A DNA stretch of 64,000 bases from Anaerolineae bacterium (GTDB taxonomy: Bacteria; Chloroflexota; Anaerolineae; Aggregatilineales; Aggregatilineaceae). The position numbers and the translations under genes were made by a program. How positions within the stretch are numbered: the stretch's first letter is position 1; every line of letters starts with the position of its first letter. The DNA is taken from NCBI GenBank assembly GCA_016930015.1, contig JAFGHR010000064.1:1-64000 (forward strand). The letters run 5' to 3'. Below, one piece after another: positions 26,309 through 35,365 of this stretch. The notes below the pieces were generated by a model. The model searched no databases and was not told where the DNA came from. It saw only the letters and a list, made by a program, of their open reading frames with translations.

Positions 26309-27221
26309 AGAGCCGCTGTGTTACCCAACGATAACGCGTCTCACGTAATGTTTCCACGTCGTCGGCGGGCGGATCGGCTACGCCGACGGCTTCGAGCGCA
26401 AATGAGGCCGACACCGCGCCATAACAGGCGGCTGTCGCCAGGTCACCGGTTTTGAGCCACCCGGCCAGAAACCCGCCGCCGTAACTGTTCCCGGCCCCGG
26501 TCTGGTCAACCAGTTCGGGAACGGGTACGGCGGGCAGCCTGAGTACGTGGCCGTTGCCTTGTTGGCCCACCATCGAGCCGTGTTCACCCATGCGCAGCAC
26601 CGCAATACGCGCGCCGTCATCGAGCATAGCCCGCACCAGCGCTTCCGGCTCCGCAACCCCGTACACCTGCCGGGCTTCCAGCCAGTTAGGTGACACGATA
26701 TCGACATCGGGCAGCGCCGCGCGAAATTCGGCAGCGTTGGCCGGGATCATGTACTGCTGGAGCGGCTCCCAGAACAGCACCGTGTCCGGGAACAACTCGC
26801 GCCACTGCCGCAGCGGTGCCGCATCACGCAGCAGGTGTATACCGCGCGCCCGGTGATAGGCTGGCGGCATCTGGTCCGGCAGCGGCTCGTGAATAAATGG
26901 GTCCAGCACGTCAACCCGGTAAATCTCGGTACGTTTGCCGTCCCACTCGAACAACTGCCATGCGCGCACCTGGGGAATCTTTAGCCAGATCAGCCCCTGC
27001 AAGTCAAAATCTCGCTCCAGGCGAAGCCGCGCCGAGTCGGGCAGGTCATGTCCGGCGCAGGCAAAAATACCGGCCCGCTGGTTCCAGATCAACAGTCCGG
27101 CAGCCGCGTGCACCACGCCGCCGCCGAGCACTTCCATGTGTGTTCGCCCATCCGGATATACAATGTCATCGATAAAGATGCCGCCCACACATACCGCGTC
27201 GGGCCGGGTTGAGTCAGGCAC
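26304..27221 (-). CDS. PfkB-family kinase, MAK32-like, with GAGN in place of GAGD
   Basis: A 305-residue sugar or nucleoside kinase homologue. The N-terminal GGIFIDDIVYPDGRTHMEVL and LGGGVVHAAAG and the C-terminal PfkB signature VDQTGAGNSYGGGFLAGW are visible. The last Asp of the usual DTxGAGD is Asn here; that Asp is the catalytic base in ribokinase-type enzymes. This and the domain order recall the MAK32-like branch. It may have altered chemistry or be a binding or regulatory protein. It is the last gene of the leftward train, 44 bases after the SIS gene, and a close relative is encoded at 28470-29399. Confidence 0.85.
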   Translation of the reverse strand: MPDSTRPDAVCVGGIFIDDIVYPDGRTHMEVLGGGVVHAAAGLLIWNQRAGIFACAGHDLPDSARLRLERDFDLQGLIWLKIPQVRAWQLFEWDGKRTEIYRVDVLDPFIHEPLPDQMPPAYHRARGIHLLRDAAPLRQWRELFPDTVLFWEPLQQYMIPANAAEFRAALPDVDIVSPNWLEARQVYGVAEPEALVRAMLDDGARIAVLRMGEHGSMVGQQGNGHVLRLPAVPVPELVDQTGAGNSYGGGFLAGWLKTGDLATAACYGAVSASFALEAVGVADPPADDVETLRETRYRWVTQRLS

Positions 27222-27265
27222 GGTTCCCCCTGGTTAGTTGCTCCACATAAAACAATAGATTACCA

Positions 27266-28429
27266 CTAACGGCGCACCTCGCCCACAATGTGACTATCCC
27301 GGATGCGACTCGCTCCGTCGGCCCAATCCACCGTGCGCCCACCGCCGAAGTCCTGGAAATAAATCGCACCGGCTGCGGCAGCGCGTTCAGCCGCCAGCAG
27401 TTCGCCGGGGATGCTGTACACCAGCGGCGCGAAACATTCGCGTATGGCACCCTTCACCGCCAGCACATGATCCACAAACGGGCTGATCGTCGCTTCACCG
27501 GCGGGCAGCACGGCCACCGTCCGCCGCCCGATCGACTGCGCGGCGCGGGCTGCTTCGGCCATGCGGTCGGCATCAAAACCAGCCGCGCTGATCAACACGG
27601 TGGGCGTATCCGGGCGCGCCGAGAAATACTGCAAATGGGTCCATTCTTCGGTGTCCTGCGCCATAGCCGGATCGCCGCTGGCTTCCAGCATTTTGGCCGC
27701 GCTGAACATCGCCACGCCGTACAGCGGTCCCGCGCCCACGTACACCCATTCGGGGATATCCGTCCAGGCCGGTACGATCTCGTGCGCCAGCGGCTCGCAT
27801 GCCCGGATCGTAGCTTCCATCACGTCCGCCAGCGCGACCAGTTCCGCACGCAGCGCGTCGGCCTGGGCCGTCGTCAGGTGGCCGCGTACCTCACCGATCC
27901 GGATCGCGGCGCTGTACAGGCCCATCTGTGACGCCAGGTAGGACCGCACGCCCGGCACAACCATACCTTTGAGTTCGTCCGGCAGCGGCGGCACGTTGGT
28001 CTGGAATACGGTTTCGGCGGCCTGCGCCAGCGGTGAATCCGGGGTACCGGTGAGCGCCACGCCCACCGCGCCCACCTGCCGCGCCAGTTGCAGCGCTTCA
28101 ATGGTGCGGCTGACCACGCCCGATACCGACACCGTGATCACGAGATTCGTTTTAGGGCCGGTTTCGGGCAGGTAGCCGACCACGTAACGGCTGAACGGCA
28201 GCGAACTGATCGCCTGGGCAGGTACACCCGCCAGTTGGTGAAACGCCAACTCAGCGCCTACCGGGGCATGATAGCTGTCGCCGCAGCCGACCAGGTACAC
28301 ACGTTTGATCGACGTGCACAGCTCAAAATCGAACGCGGCCCGCGCCGATTCGTCAAACGGCTTGGCGATAGCGCGGACCAGCGCCGGGAGCGTGTCTATT
28401 TGCTGGTGCATCGGAGAACGTTCGGACAT
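27266..28429 (-). CDS. SIS-domain sugar isomerase/deaminase-like protein
   Basis: A 387-residue protein with two SIS domains (about 35-185 and 220-350), as in AgaS and the isomerase half of GlmS. Visible: VYLVGCGDSYHAP with the phosphosugar-loop region, VITVSVSGVVSRTIEAL, and AQDTEEWTHLQYFSAR in the second domain. The C-terminus lacks the usual GlmS ending. It probably acts on a phosphosugar produced by the neighbouring kinases; it could also be a deaminase or a binding protein. ATG 28429 has GAGG 6 bases upstream. It lies between two GAGN-type PfkB genes. Confidence 0.82.
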   Translation of the reverse strand: MSERSPMHQQIDTLPALVRAIAKPFDESARAAFDFELCTSIKRVYLVGCGDSYHAPVGAELAFHQLAGVPAQAISSLPFSRYVVGYLPETGPKTNLVITVSVSGVVSRTIEALQLARQVGAVGVALTGTPDSPLAQAAETVFQTNVPPLPDELKGMVVPGVRSYLASQMGLYSAAIRIGEVRGHLTTAQADALRAELVALADVMEATIRACEPLAHEIVPAWTDIPEWVYVGAGPLYGVAMFSAAKMLEASGDPAMAQDTEEWTHLQYFSARPDTPTVLISAAGFDADRMAEAARAAQSIGRRTVAVLPAGEATISPFVDHVLAVKGAIRECFAPLVYSIPGELLAAERAAAAGAIYFQDFGGGRTVDWADGASRIRDSHIVGEVRR

Positions 28430-28469
28430 GGTCAACCTCGCATGATTCTAGTTAAACAAACTCACCATT

Positions 28470-29399
28470 TTAACCGGACAGCGTTAAGCGGCGCTGTCCA
28501 GCGTGTACTTCATCCAGGCGGCGCGCCACATCTGCCGGATCGGGCAGCGTTGGCGGCAAACCGACCTGCTCGATCATATACGACGCGGCGACACTCGCAT
28601 AACACGCGGCGGTTTTTATGCCGTCTGACAGCCGGGCCGCCAGCGCTCCACAAAACGCGTTCCCTGCGCCGACCACGTCAACGATCGTCGTTTTTACGGC
28701 GGGCACGTGCACGCCCCAGCCCTCCGGCAGATTCCACACGTCCGCGCCGTCAGCGCCGCGCCGCACCGCCAGAATCCGCCCGCCCAGCGCCCGGAAACGA
28801 TCGAGCACCGCGTGGTAATCATCGTGCTGCACCAGGCGCGCGGCTTCATAACTGTTTGGCGAAAAAACCGCACACGCCGACAGAAGCGCGCGTATGGCGT
28901 CGTCACGCATGGTATAGTCGGGCGCTTTGAACGGTTCCAGGGAGACAACGCGCCCGCGCCCTTGAAGCTCCACCGCAAACGCAGCCGCGCCCGGCTCGCC
29001 GGGGTGAATGCCCCAATGAAACACGCGCGCCTGGCGGTATGAATCCGGCAGCACGTCCCAGCGCCGGGCAAGCTGCTGGCCCAATGTATCCAGCGGCACG
29101 CGCCAGACCTGATGCCGCCGCCCGCTGAATTCAAGCACCTGCCATGCGCGCGGCGTCGGGAGATCGGTCACGCGCACGCCGTCGAGATTAATACCGGCGG
29201 CACGCAGCGGCGCGAGTATCTCAGCGTCGATATCCGCGCCGATGCCTGCCACCAGCCCGACACGCTCACCGCTTCCCAACGCCAGCGCCATGCCCCAGGC
29301 CGTCTGGGGACCGCCGCCGCCCAGCACGTCCATACGGGTATAACCTTCCGGGAAAACGATATCGTCTACAATGATTCCAAACGCGACAAACTCGATCAT
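28470..29399 (-). CDS. PfkB-family kinase, MAK32-like, with GAGN motif (second copy)
   Basis: A 309-residue paralogue of the kinase at 26304-27221, with FGIIVDDIVFPEGYTRMDVL and LGGGGPQTAWGMAL at the N-terminus and VDVVGAGNAFCGALAARL at the C-terminus. Again the catalytic Asp of the PfkB signature is Asn. Both copies flank the SIS gene, so the three probably act in one pathway. I chose ATG 29399, which has AAGG 6 bases upstream; the frame extends to 29429 without an RBS. Confidence 0.85.
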   Translation of the reverse strand: MIEFVAFGIIVDDIVFPEGYTRMDVLGGGGPQTAWGMALALGSGERVGLVAGIGADIDAEILAPLRAAGINLDGVRVTDLPTPRAWQVLEFSGRRHQVWRVPLDTLGQQLARRWDVLPDSYRQARVFHWGIHPGEPGAAAFAVELQGRGRVVSLEPFKAPDYTMRDDAIRALLSACAVFSPNSYEAARLVQHDDYHAVLDRFRALGGRILAVRRGADGADVWNLPEGWGVHVPAVKTTIVDVVGAGNAFCGALAARLSDGIKTAACYASVAASYMIEQVGLPPTLPDPADVARRLDEVHAGQRRLTLSG

Positions 29400-29441
29400 G
29401 TTACACCTTGCCATACACCAAACAACCACTCAAACACAAAC

Positions 29442-29463
29442 GGGGCGAAAAGTGCGCCGCCCC
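29442..29463 (-). promoter_or_regulatory. GC-rich hairpin between two PfkB genes
   Basis: GGGGCG (29442-29447) and CGCCCC (29458-29463) form a stem followed on the minus strand by GTTTGTGTTTG. It may partly terminate the upstream segment of the train or lie at the 5' end of a transcript starting from the promoter next to it. Confidence 0.35.
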
Positions 29464-29467
29464 TGCT

Positions 29468-29497
29468 ATTATGCATGTTCTCAAAGCATATCCTCAA
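29468..29497 (-). promoter_or_regulatory. Internal promoter candidate for the kinase-SIS-kinase trio
   Basis: On the minus strand TTGAGG and CATAAT are separated by 18 bases (4/6 and 5/6 matches), in the largest gap between the PfkB genes of the train (about 120 bases). It would allow separate expression of the last three genes. Confidence 0.4.
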
Positions 29498-29521
29498 AAA
29501 TGGCGTACCGTGTGCCCGGTG

Positions 29522-30424
29522 TTATCCTGATAATACCGCCAACACCTGGGCGCGAGTCGGCAAACCGCCGCGTGCGCCCTGATGCTGCACCTTGATCGCA
29601 GCGGCGGCGCTGGCAAATGCTAGCGCTTCCGGCAGGTGCGCCCCGTCCAGGTAGGCCGCCAGCAGCGCCGCGTGGAAACAATCCCCTGCGCCGGTTGTAT
29701 CCACCACGCGCGGGACCGGCAGCGCCGGTTGAAACACCGGTTCGATAAACTCATCGGTGATCCCATACGCGCCGCGGCTGCCTGCGGTCATGATCAGCCA
29801 TTGGCCGGGCACGACCAGATCGCGCAGTGACGACACACCCAGCGCGACCAGGCTGCCGGACGTCAAAAACACGACGTCGGCCACGCGCATCACGCCGAAT
29901 AGTTCGTCACCGTGCAGCGGTACGGCGTTTTCGACGTCCAGCGCCAGCAGGCCGCCGGATTCCTGCGTAACGCTGCGCAGTTGGCCGCACCATTCCAGGT
30001 CACGCGGGAACGTGTACGTGACGCGCGTGCGCCCGACCAGCATCAACTGCTCGGCGGTCAGCGACATACGGTACAACGGAAACGCGGGCAGCAAAATCTG
30101 CCGCCCGCCCTGTGTATCCGTGATCACGATGGTAAATGGCGTCGGCTCGCCGGGTACGTGCACCAGTCCCACCGGGGAAACGTGCCACTTCAAAAAGTTT
30201 TCCTGAAGCATGGCGCCTTCGGCGTCATCGCCCGCCCAGCCGATATACCCCGCGTACAGGCCCAACTGGGCGGCGGCGCAGGTCGCGTTAGCCACAAATC
30301 CGCCCGGCAGCTTGCCGACCAGCGTCGCCGGATACTTGGCGTCCGAGGTGGGCAGGCGATCCACGCGCAGCGCCAGATCGTAGGCCAAACCGCCCACCCC
30401 GACAAAATCAAACGTAAATGACAC
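29522..30424 (-). CDS. PfkB-family carbohydrate/nucleoside kinase
   Basis: A 300-residue ribokinase-fold kinase. The N-terminal FVGVGGLAYDLALRVDRLP and KLPGGFVANATCAAAQLG bind the substrate; the C-terminal VVDTTGAGDCFHAALLAAYL has the full DTTGAGD with catalytic Asp. A true kinase is therefore likely, acting on a sugar (ribose-like) or nucleoside released or imported by the neighbouring gene products. It starts 30 bases after the nucleoside hydrolase stop codon. Confidence 0.88.
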   Translation of the reverse strand: MSFTFDFVGVGGLAYDLALRVDRLPTSDAKYPATLVGKLPGGFVANATCAAAQLGLYAGYIGWAGDDAEGAMLQENFLKWHVSPVGLVHVPGEPTPFTIVITDTQGGRQILLPAFPLYRMSLTAEQLMLVGRTRVTYTFPRDLEWCGQLRSVTQESGGLLALDVENAVPLHGDELFGVMRVADVVFLTSGSLVALGVSSLRDLVVPGQWLIMTAGSRGAYGITDEFIEPVFQPALPVPRVVDTTGAGDCFHAALLAAYLDGAHLPEALAFASAAAAIKVQHQGARGGLPTRAQVLAVLSG

Positions 30425-30454
30425 GTCCTGCCCTTCCCCCGCCCCCAGTAAGAC

Positions 30455-31429
30455 TCAGGCCTGCACCGTCTTGATCAGCAGGTCTTTCCAGCGTTTAGCG
30501 TCGATCTCCCAGCACACGGTGATATGCGGATCGCCTTTTTGGGCGAGCGGCTGCCACATGGCCACATTCGCCGTGTCGTAGGGTGCGACGCCAATTTCAT
30601 CGACGACGGTCATGCCGCGCGTGTATGTGCCGTCGCACTCGATCTCAACGTAATGTTTGCTTTTGCGCGTGCATATCGTGGGATCGATGGCGATCGCCAT
30701 CGCCACCGGGTCAGGCAGTCCCAGGCCGGGATCACCCAGCCAGTTACGGTTTGCATCCAGCGCCGACACGTTGCAGTCAATGGTAAAGTGTGACAGCGGC
30801 GTGTTGATCTCGTTCTTGAAATAAGCCATCTCTTCTTCGGACAGGTTCGCTTCGCCCCGGCATAACTCCCAACCGGCCATTTCGATCGGCAGGCCGGAGC
30901 GAAAACACAACCGCGCCGCTTCCGGATCACACCAGATATTGTATTCAGCCGCAGGCGTCACGTTGCCGACCGTACACGCCGCCCCGCCCATCACCACGCA
31001 GCGGCTGACGTTGTGAACGATCTCCGGCGCTTTGCCGACCGCGAGCGCGACATTGGTCATGGGGCCGAGTGTGACCAGTATGATACCGGGGTTGGCCTTG
31101 ATAGTATCGATCAACACGTCAACCGCGTTCCCCTCGGCGGCGGGCGTTTTGGCCGTGTAATTCATGCCGCCCATACCGTCCGGCCCGTGAAAAAAATAGG
31201 CACGGTAGATATCGCGGATCAAGGGTTGGTCGGCGCCTTCGTACACGGGCACGTTTTTACCGCACAACTCGACCGTGTAACGCGCGTTGATGCTGCCCTG
31301 GGCGACCGGCATATTGCCCGCCACAATCGTGATCGCCTCAACCTCAATATCCGGCGTTTGGAGCGCCATCATAATCGCGACGGCATCATCCGACGCGGTA
31401 TCGGTGTCGATAATCATTTTACGAGTCAC
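30455..31429 (-). CDS. Nucleoside hydrolase (IunH/RihA-like)
   Basis: Cleaves the N-glycosidic bond of nucleosides to base plus ribose, in the cytoplasm. The 324-residue protein begins KMIIDTDTASDDAVAIMMAL, the Asp cluster that binds Ca2+ and ribose; Ser replaces the more usual Val or Ile in the TDxGxDDA motif. VTLGPMTNVALAV and CVVMGGAACTVGNVTPAAEYNI (the latter with the ribose-binding Asn) follow. It is the second of three homologues in the window and part of the leftward train (5-base gap to the upstream gene). Specificity cannot be read from sequence. Confidence 0.9.
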   Translation of the reverse strand: MTRKMIIDTDTASDDAVAIMMALQTPDIEVEAITIVAGNMPVAQGSINARYTVELCGKNVPVYEGADQPLIRDIYRAYFFHGPDGMGGMNYTAKTPAAEGNAVDVLIDTIKANPGIILVTLGPMTNVALAVGKAPEIVHNVSRCVVMGGAACTVGNVTPAAEYNIWCDPEAARLCFRSGLPIEMAGWELCRGEANLSEEEMAYFKNEINTPLSHFTIDCNVSALDANRNWLGDPGLGLPDPVAMAIAIDPTICTRKSKHYVEIECDGTYTRGMTVVDEIGVAPYDTANVAMWQPLAQKGDPHITVCWEIDAKRWKDLLIKTVQA

Positions 31430-31434
31430 AAGAT

Positions 31435-32943
31435 TTAGTCTCCCTTTAAGTGTTTAATCCTATTATAACGCCGGGGTATCTTGCTGCGGCTCAACCGGAT
31501 TCCCCGCACCAGCAGCGCGGCCACCAGCGGCCACAGCAGCGGCGCGATCACCACGCGGAAACGGTTATTCTCGCCGTATTCGACCAGGCAGCTTACGGCC
31601 ACGGTATACACGACGATCATACCAGCGTAGATCAGCACCGGCTCACGCCGGATGTACGCCAGCCAGGCCGCCAGCGAGAAGCGATAACTTATCAGCAGGT
31701 GAGCCGCGTACACCAGCAGCGTGATCGGAAACACGAACAGGAACGGCGACGTAAAATCTTCGTGGACCAGCTTGTTCAGTTGATCGGTGAGCGGCTGGCC
31801 CCAAAACCAGCGCGCATTGATCGTGCAGTGATCGTCCATGCGGGCGGCGTTGGCGTGCGAGTACAGGTAGTGGCACACGGGATCGGCAAAAATCTTGTAG
31901 CTGCCATACACGTTTTTAAGGTAGTGCAGCGGCTCATGCCGGATCAGCGCCAGGGAACTGTCCCCATAGGCCCTGGAAATGGCGATGATGTTGATGTTGT
32001 TGTAATTATCGCGTGACAGCACATCCACATCCGACGTTTGATCAAAACCATAGGCTTCGTAGTCCGATGTCTGCGCGAAGGGCGGCAGGTCGGCCACGAC
32101 CTGGTCGATCACACCCTCGGCGGCGAAGGCTTGCAGGTCGGCGTCCGAATAACGCACGTTGACAATATTCCACAGGTTCGATCCGCCCCAACTGCTGGCC
32201 CCGAACATGTCAAACACGAGCCAGTTTTTGGCATACCAGCCCAGCGACAGCAGGCACACCGCCGCCGACAGCACCAGCACACGCCGCCAGCGGGTTTCGG
32301 CCAGGATGACCGCCAGCGCCACCACCGGGACCAGGATCACCAGGTGGTACAGGCTGCGCGACAGGATCGCCAGATTCAGGCACAGCACAAACGCGATCAG
32401 GGCGGCGGGCTGTTTGCGCTCCACATACACCAACACACACAGCGCGCCCAGCGCCAGGAAAAACGTTGTCATGATCGAGTAGTACGTGACCAGTTCCAGC
32501 AGGATGATTCCGGGATTAAGCAGCACGTAAACCACGGCGACGAGTCCGGCCACGATCCGGCTGCGGCTCAGGCGGACGCCGATCAGGTACGTGATCCCGA
32601 CCGTGCTCGCGCCCATCCACACCTGGAGATGGACCAGCGCGTGTACGTAATCGTCGCCAAAGATTTTCGCCAGGATACCGATCAGGAAGTTGAGCAGCGG
32701 CGGCTGGGCGTGCAGATGCCACAGGCTTTCCAGCAGGTGGGTGCGCAGCGCCTCGGTGGGCAGCGCCTGCATGACGCCGGGCCACAGGTTGACGATCTCC
32801 AGGTCGATTCTCAGGCGGTAATAGTAGGCCAGCGCCACGTGCGCCAGGCATAACACGCCCGCCACAAGCACATCCTGGCGAGCTTCTCGGCGTGTGATTC
32901 TGCGCTGGCGGGTGTCGGTCGGGGATTCAGGCATCAACTGCAT
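31435..32943 (-). CDS. Polytopic membrane protein, GT39-like
   Basis: 502 residues, about 10 TM helices, with an N-terminal basic segment. The large loop at about 240-340 is soluble. The first loop (about 50-85: LEIVNLWPGVMQALPTEALR, HLHAQPPLLNFL) fits a GT-C glycosyltransferase, with HAQPP recalling the 'H-x-PP' of GT39 relatives. No sugar or acceptor can be named. It sits between two nucleoside hydrolase genes with gaps of 5 and 14 bases, an odd place for a glycan gene. Confidence 0.65.
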   Translation of the reverse strand: MQLMPESPTDTRQRRITRREARQDVLVAGVLCLAHVALAYYYRLRIDLEIVNLWPGVMQALPTEALRTHLLESLWHLHAQPPLLNFLIGILAKIFGDDYVHALVHLQVWMGASTVGITYLIGVRLSRSRIVAGLVAVVYVLLNPGIILLELVTYYSIMTTFFLALGALCVLVYVERKQPAALIAFVLCLNLAILSRSLYHLVILVPVVALAVILAETRWRRVLVLSAAVCLLSLGWYAKNWLVFDMFGASSWGGSNLWNIVNVRYSDADLQAFAAEGVIDQVVADLPPFAQTSDYEAYGFDQTSDVDVLSRDNYNNINIIAISRAYGDSSLALIRHEPLHYLKNVYGSYKIFADPVCHYLYSHANAARMDDHCTINARWFWGQPLTDQLNKLVHEDFTSPFLFVFPITLLVYAAHLLISYRFSLAAWLAYIRREPVLIYAGMIVVYTVAVSCLVEYGENNRFRVVIAPLLWPLVAALLVRGIRLSRSKIPRRYNRIKHLKGD

Positions 32944-32957
32944 CTGTCACGGTCCGA

Positions 32958-33899
32958 TCAGGTCAGGCGGTCCAATTCCAGCGCCACCACGCGGTCAGCA
33001 TCCACGCCCACGCACACATTAACCAGCGGGCGGCCTTCCCAGGCGGGACCGGTCACACCCGGCAGCGCAGGCCACGTTTTGCCCCGGCTGATCCCCTGTG
33101 TCGCCACGCGTATGGGCCAGCGTTCGACCTCAAACAGCGTCGGATCGATCACATACGCGATCGCCGACGAATCGTGAACGTAGATGCCCTTTACACCGCT
33201 GAAACTGCGCTCAAAATACGCCCGGTAAAACGGCACGATGCGGGCGATATGCTGCGCCAGGGGATTGTCGGCCTGCGCGTAGGCGTCCAGGTGTTCGGGC
33301 GTCATGTTTGTTTTGTGCGTCACGTCCAGCCCGACCATCGTCACCGGCCAGCCCGCGCCGAACACGATATCCGCCGCTTCGGGATCGTTGTGGATATTCG
33401 CCTCGGCAGACGGCGAGGCGTTACCCGGCACCAGGGCGTTACCGCCCATCAGCACCACGTTTTTGACGTTGGCCGCGATGCGGGGTTCCAGGCGCAGCGC
33501 CAGCGCGATATTCGTCAGCGGGCCGATCGGTACCAGCGTGATCGCACCCGGCGCAGCCATGACCTGCTCGACGATAAATGCGGCTGCCGTTTGTGGGATC
33601 GCCCGGTTATCCGCCGGGGGGAGATTCACATTTCCCTGGCCGTCATCGCCGTGCACATATGGCACCGGCCCCTCGAACGGCCCGGTCAGCGGATCATGTG
33701 CGCCCTCAGCGACCGGGATATCGGTACGCCCGGCGATTGCCAGCAGGCGCAGCGCGTTGACGGTTGCCAGTTCGGTGTGCACATTACCAAAAATGGTGGT
33801 CAAACCGATCACGTCCAGCTCTGGCGAGCGCAGCGCAAAAAAGATCGCCATGGCATCGTCCACGCCGGGATCGGTATCGATGATGATTTTTTGCGGCAT
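32958..33899 (-). CDS. Nucleoside hydrolase (IunH-like)
   Basis: A 313-residue inosine-uridine-preferring-type nucleoside hydrolase. The canonical KIIIDTDPGVDDAMAIFFAL starts the protein; VPIGPLTNIALAL, VVLMGGNALVPGNASPSAEANI and the catalytic-His segment GIYVHDSSAIAYVIDP follow. All expected Ca2+ and ribose ligands appear present, so it is probably active. It is co-directional and closely packed with the DinB-like gene (18 bases upstream) and the GT39-like gene (14 bases downstream). Confidence 0.92.
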   Translation of the reverse strand: MPQKIIIDTDPGVDDAMAIFFALRSPELDVIGLTTIFGNVHTELATVNALRLLAIAGRTDIPVAEGAHDPLTGPFEGPVPYVHGDDGQGNVNLPPADNRAIPQTAAAFIVEQVMAAPGAITLVPIGPLTNIALALRLEPRIAANVKNVVLMGGNALVPGNASPSAEANIHNDPEAADIVFGAGWPVTMVGLDVTHKTNMTPEHLDAYAQADNPLAQHIARIVPFYRAYFERSFSGVKGIYVHDSSAIAYVIDPTLFEVERWPIRVATQGISRGKTWPALPGVTGPAWEGRPLVNVCVGVDADRVVALELDRLT

Positions 33900-33917
33900 A
33901 ATACCCCTTTTCAGGCG

Positions 33918-34421
33918 TTAACCTTGTTCCAGGCGGTAGGATGGCAGATTCCCGACAAACTCCGGCAGGTTGGTATGGCCTAACAACTGCCGGATGGCGG
34001 ACGCTTCGCCCAGGTGGAACCAGTAATGATAGAGGTTGCGCAGCAGCAGCGTCCCGACACTTTCCCAGGCGGGTTTGCCGTCAACTTCAAAGAAGGTTTC
34101 CAGCGTATCGGGCGTGAGCGTATCCAGGTATACATCCGCCGCCGCCGTGATCGTGCGCCATGCTGCCCACATCTCATCCAGGGGCGGGGTGCTGGCCGGT
34201 TGGCCGTATCCAACCTGTTCATACAACCCCGGCACGACAATTTTCCCCTGGGCCATGATCGCCCAATAGTATTGTTCCTGGGTCGCCAGGTGGCCGACAA
34301 TCCAGCTTATACAGTTCATGGGTAAAAAACGGCGGCGGGCTTCTTCGTCGGTCACGCCGTCCAGGCAGCGGATCAGTTCGCTGCGCGTAAAGCGAAGTTG
34401 CTCAACCAACAAATGAGTCAT
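33918..34421 (-). CDS. DinB-like four-helix protein
   Basis: A 167-residue member of the DinB/YfiT-like superfamily. Helical pattern with candidate metal ligands His in CISWIVGHLATQEQYYW and in LYHYWFHLGEASAIRQ. The family includes thiol-dependent metalloenzymes of varied function, so no reaction can be given. It lies within the leftward train between psuG and a nucleoside hydrolase. Confidence 0.78.
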   Translation of the reverse strand: MTHLLVEQLRFTRSELIRCLDGVTDEEARRRFLPMNCISWIVGHLATQEQYYWAIMAQGKIVVPGLYEQVGYGQPASTPPLDEMWAAWRTITAAADVYLDTLTPDTLETFFEVDGKPAWESVGTLLLRNLYHYWFHLGEASAIRQLLGHTNLPEFVGNLPSYRLEQG

Positions 34422-34456
34422 CGATACCCCTCTCTTGATCCAACATCTACCAGTAT

Positions 34457-35365
34457 TTACCGTGCGATGGCCAGCGCGATCTGCGCGGCCACATGCGCAT
34501 TATTCACCAGCGCGGCGATATTGGCTGTTTGCGAGCGCCCGCCGGTCAGTTCCAATACCTTCGCCAGCACAAACGGCGTTACGTCCTTACCGTGAATCCC
34601 GGCGGCGTCGGCCTGGCGTGTCGCCTCGGTAATGGCGGCCTCGGCTTCGTCCTGGGGCAGCGCATCCGCTTCGGGCACCGGCACCGTGACCAGCGTGCCG
34701 TGCAGCAGCCCTAACGCATCCCGCGCGTTGGCGATGGCCGCGACCTGCTCCGGCGTATCCACGCGCTGATCGACCGGCAGGCCGCTCGACCGGCTGTAAA
34801 ACGCGGGCAGCGTCCCGGTTTGATAACCGAGCACCGGCACGCCCTGTGTTTCGAGCACTTCCAGCGTCAGCGGCAGGTCCAGAATCGACTTGGCGCCCGC
34901 GCACACGACCGTAACCGGTGTGCGCCCCAGCTCGATCAGGTCCGCCGAGATATCGTGCGGGTGGCCGCGATGTACGCCGCCGATGCCGCCGGTCGCAAAC
35001 ACCTTGATTCCGGCCATGTACGCGACGATCATCGTCCCGGCGACCGTGGTCGCGCCGTACTGCCGCAGCCCCACCACCAGCGACAGATCGCGCCGCGAAC
35101 ACTTACGGACGCCCTGCTGGCCCAGTTCGGCCAGGTGTTCGATCTGGGCACGGACCAGCCCGACCGTGATCCGGCCTTCGAGCACGGCGATTGTGGCCGG
35201 AACCGCGCCCTCATCCCGGATCGCGGCTTCCATCGCCAGCGCCGTTTCCACGTTAGCGGGGTAGGGGAATCCGTGCGTGATCAGGGTTGATTCCAGCGCG
35301 ACGACGGGCTCTCCGGCCATCAGGGCCGCGCCGGCTTCATCGGAAAAAATCAGGTTATCGTTCAT
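34457..35365 (-). CDS. psuG: Pseudouridine-5'-phosphate glycosidase
   Basis: Reversibly splits pseudouridine 5'-phosphate into uracil and ribose 5-phosphate. The 302-residue length is right. Key segments are present: ALESTLITHGFPYP (catalytic Glu), VRKCSRRDLS (Lys), TGGIGGVHRG and CAGAKSILDLPLTLE (Schiff-base Lys), and VNNAHVAAQIA at the end. The start overlaps the YjbQ gene by 4 bases, showing translational coupling. The PfkB kinase two genes upstream is the natural candidate for the pseudouridine kinase step. Confidence 0.94.
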   Translation of the reverse strand: MNDNLIFSDEAGAALMAGEPVVALESTLITHGFPYPANVETALAMEAAIRDEGAVPATIAVLEGRITVGLVRAQIEHLAELGQQGVRKCSRRDLSLVVGLRQYGATTVAGTMIVAYMAGIKVFATGGIGGVHRGHPHDISADLIELGRTPVTVVCAGAKSILDLPLTLEVLETQGVPVLGYQTGTLPAFYSRSSGLPVDQRVDTPEQVAAIANARDALGLLHGTLVTVPVPEADALPQDEAEAAITEATRQADAAGIHGKDVTPFVLAKVLELTGGRSQTANIAALVNNAHVAAQIALAIAR

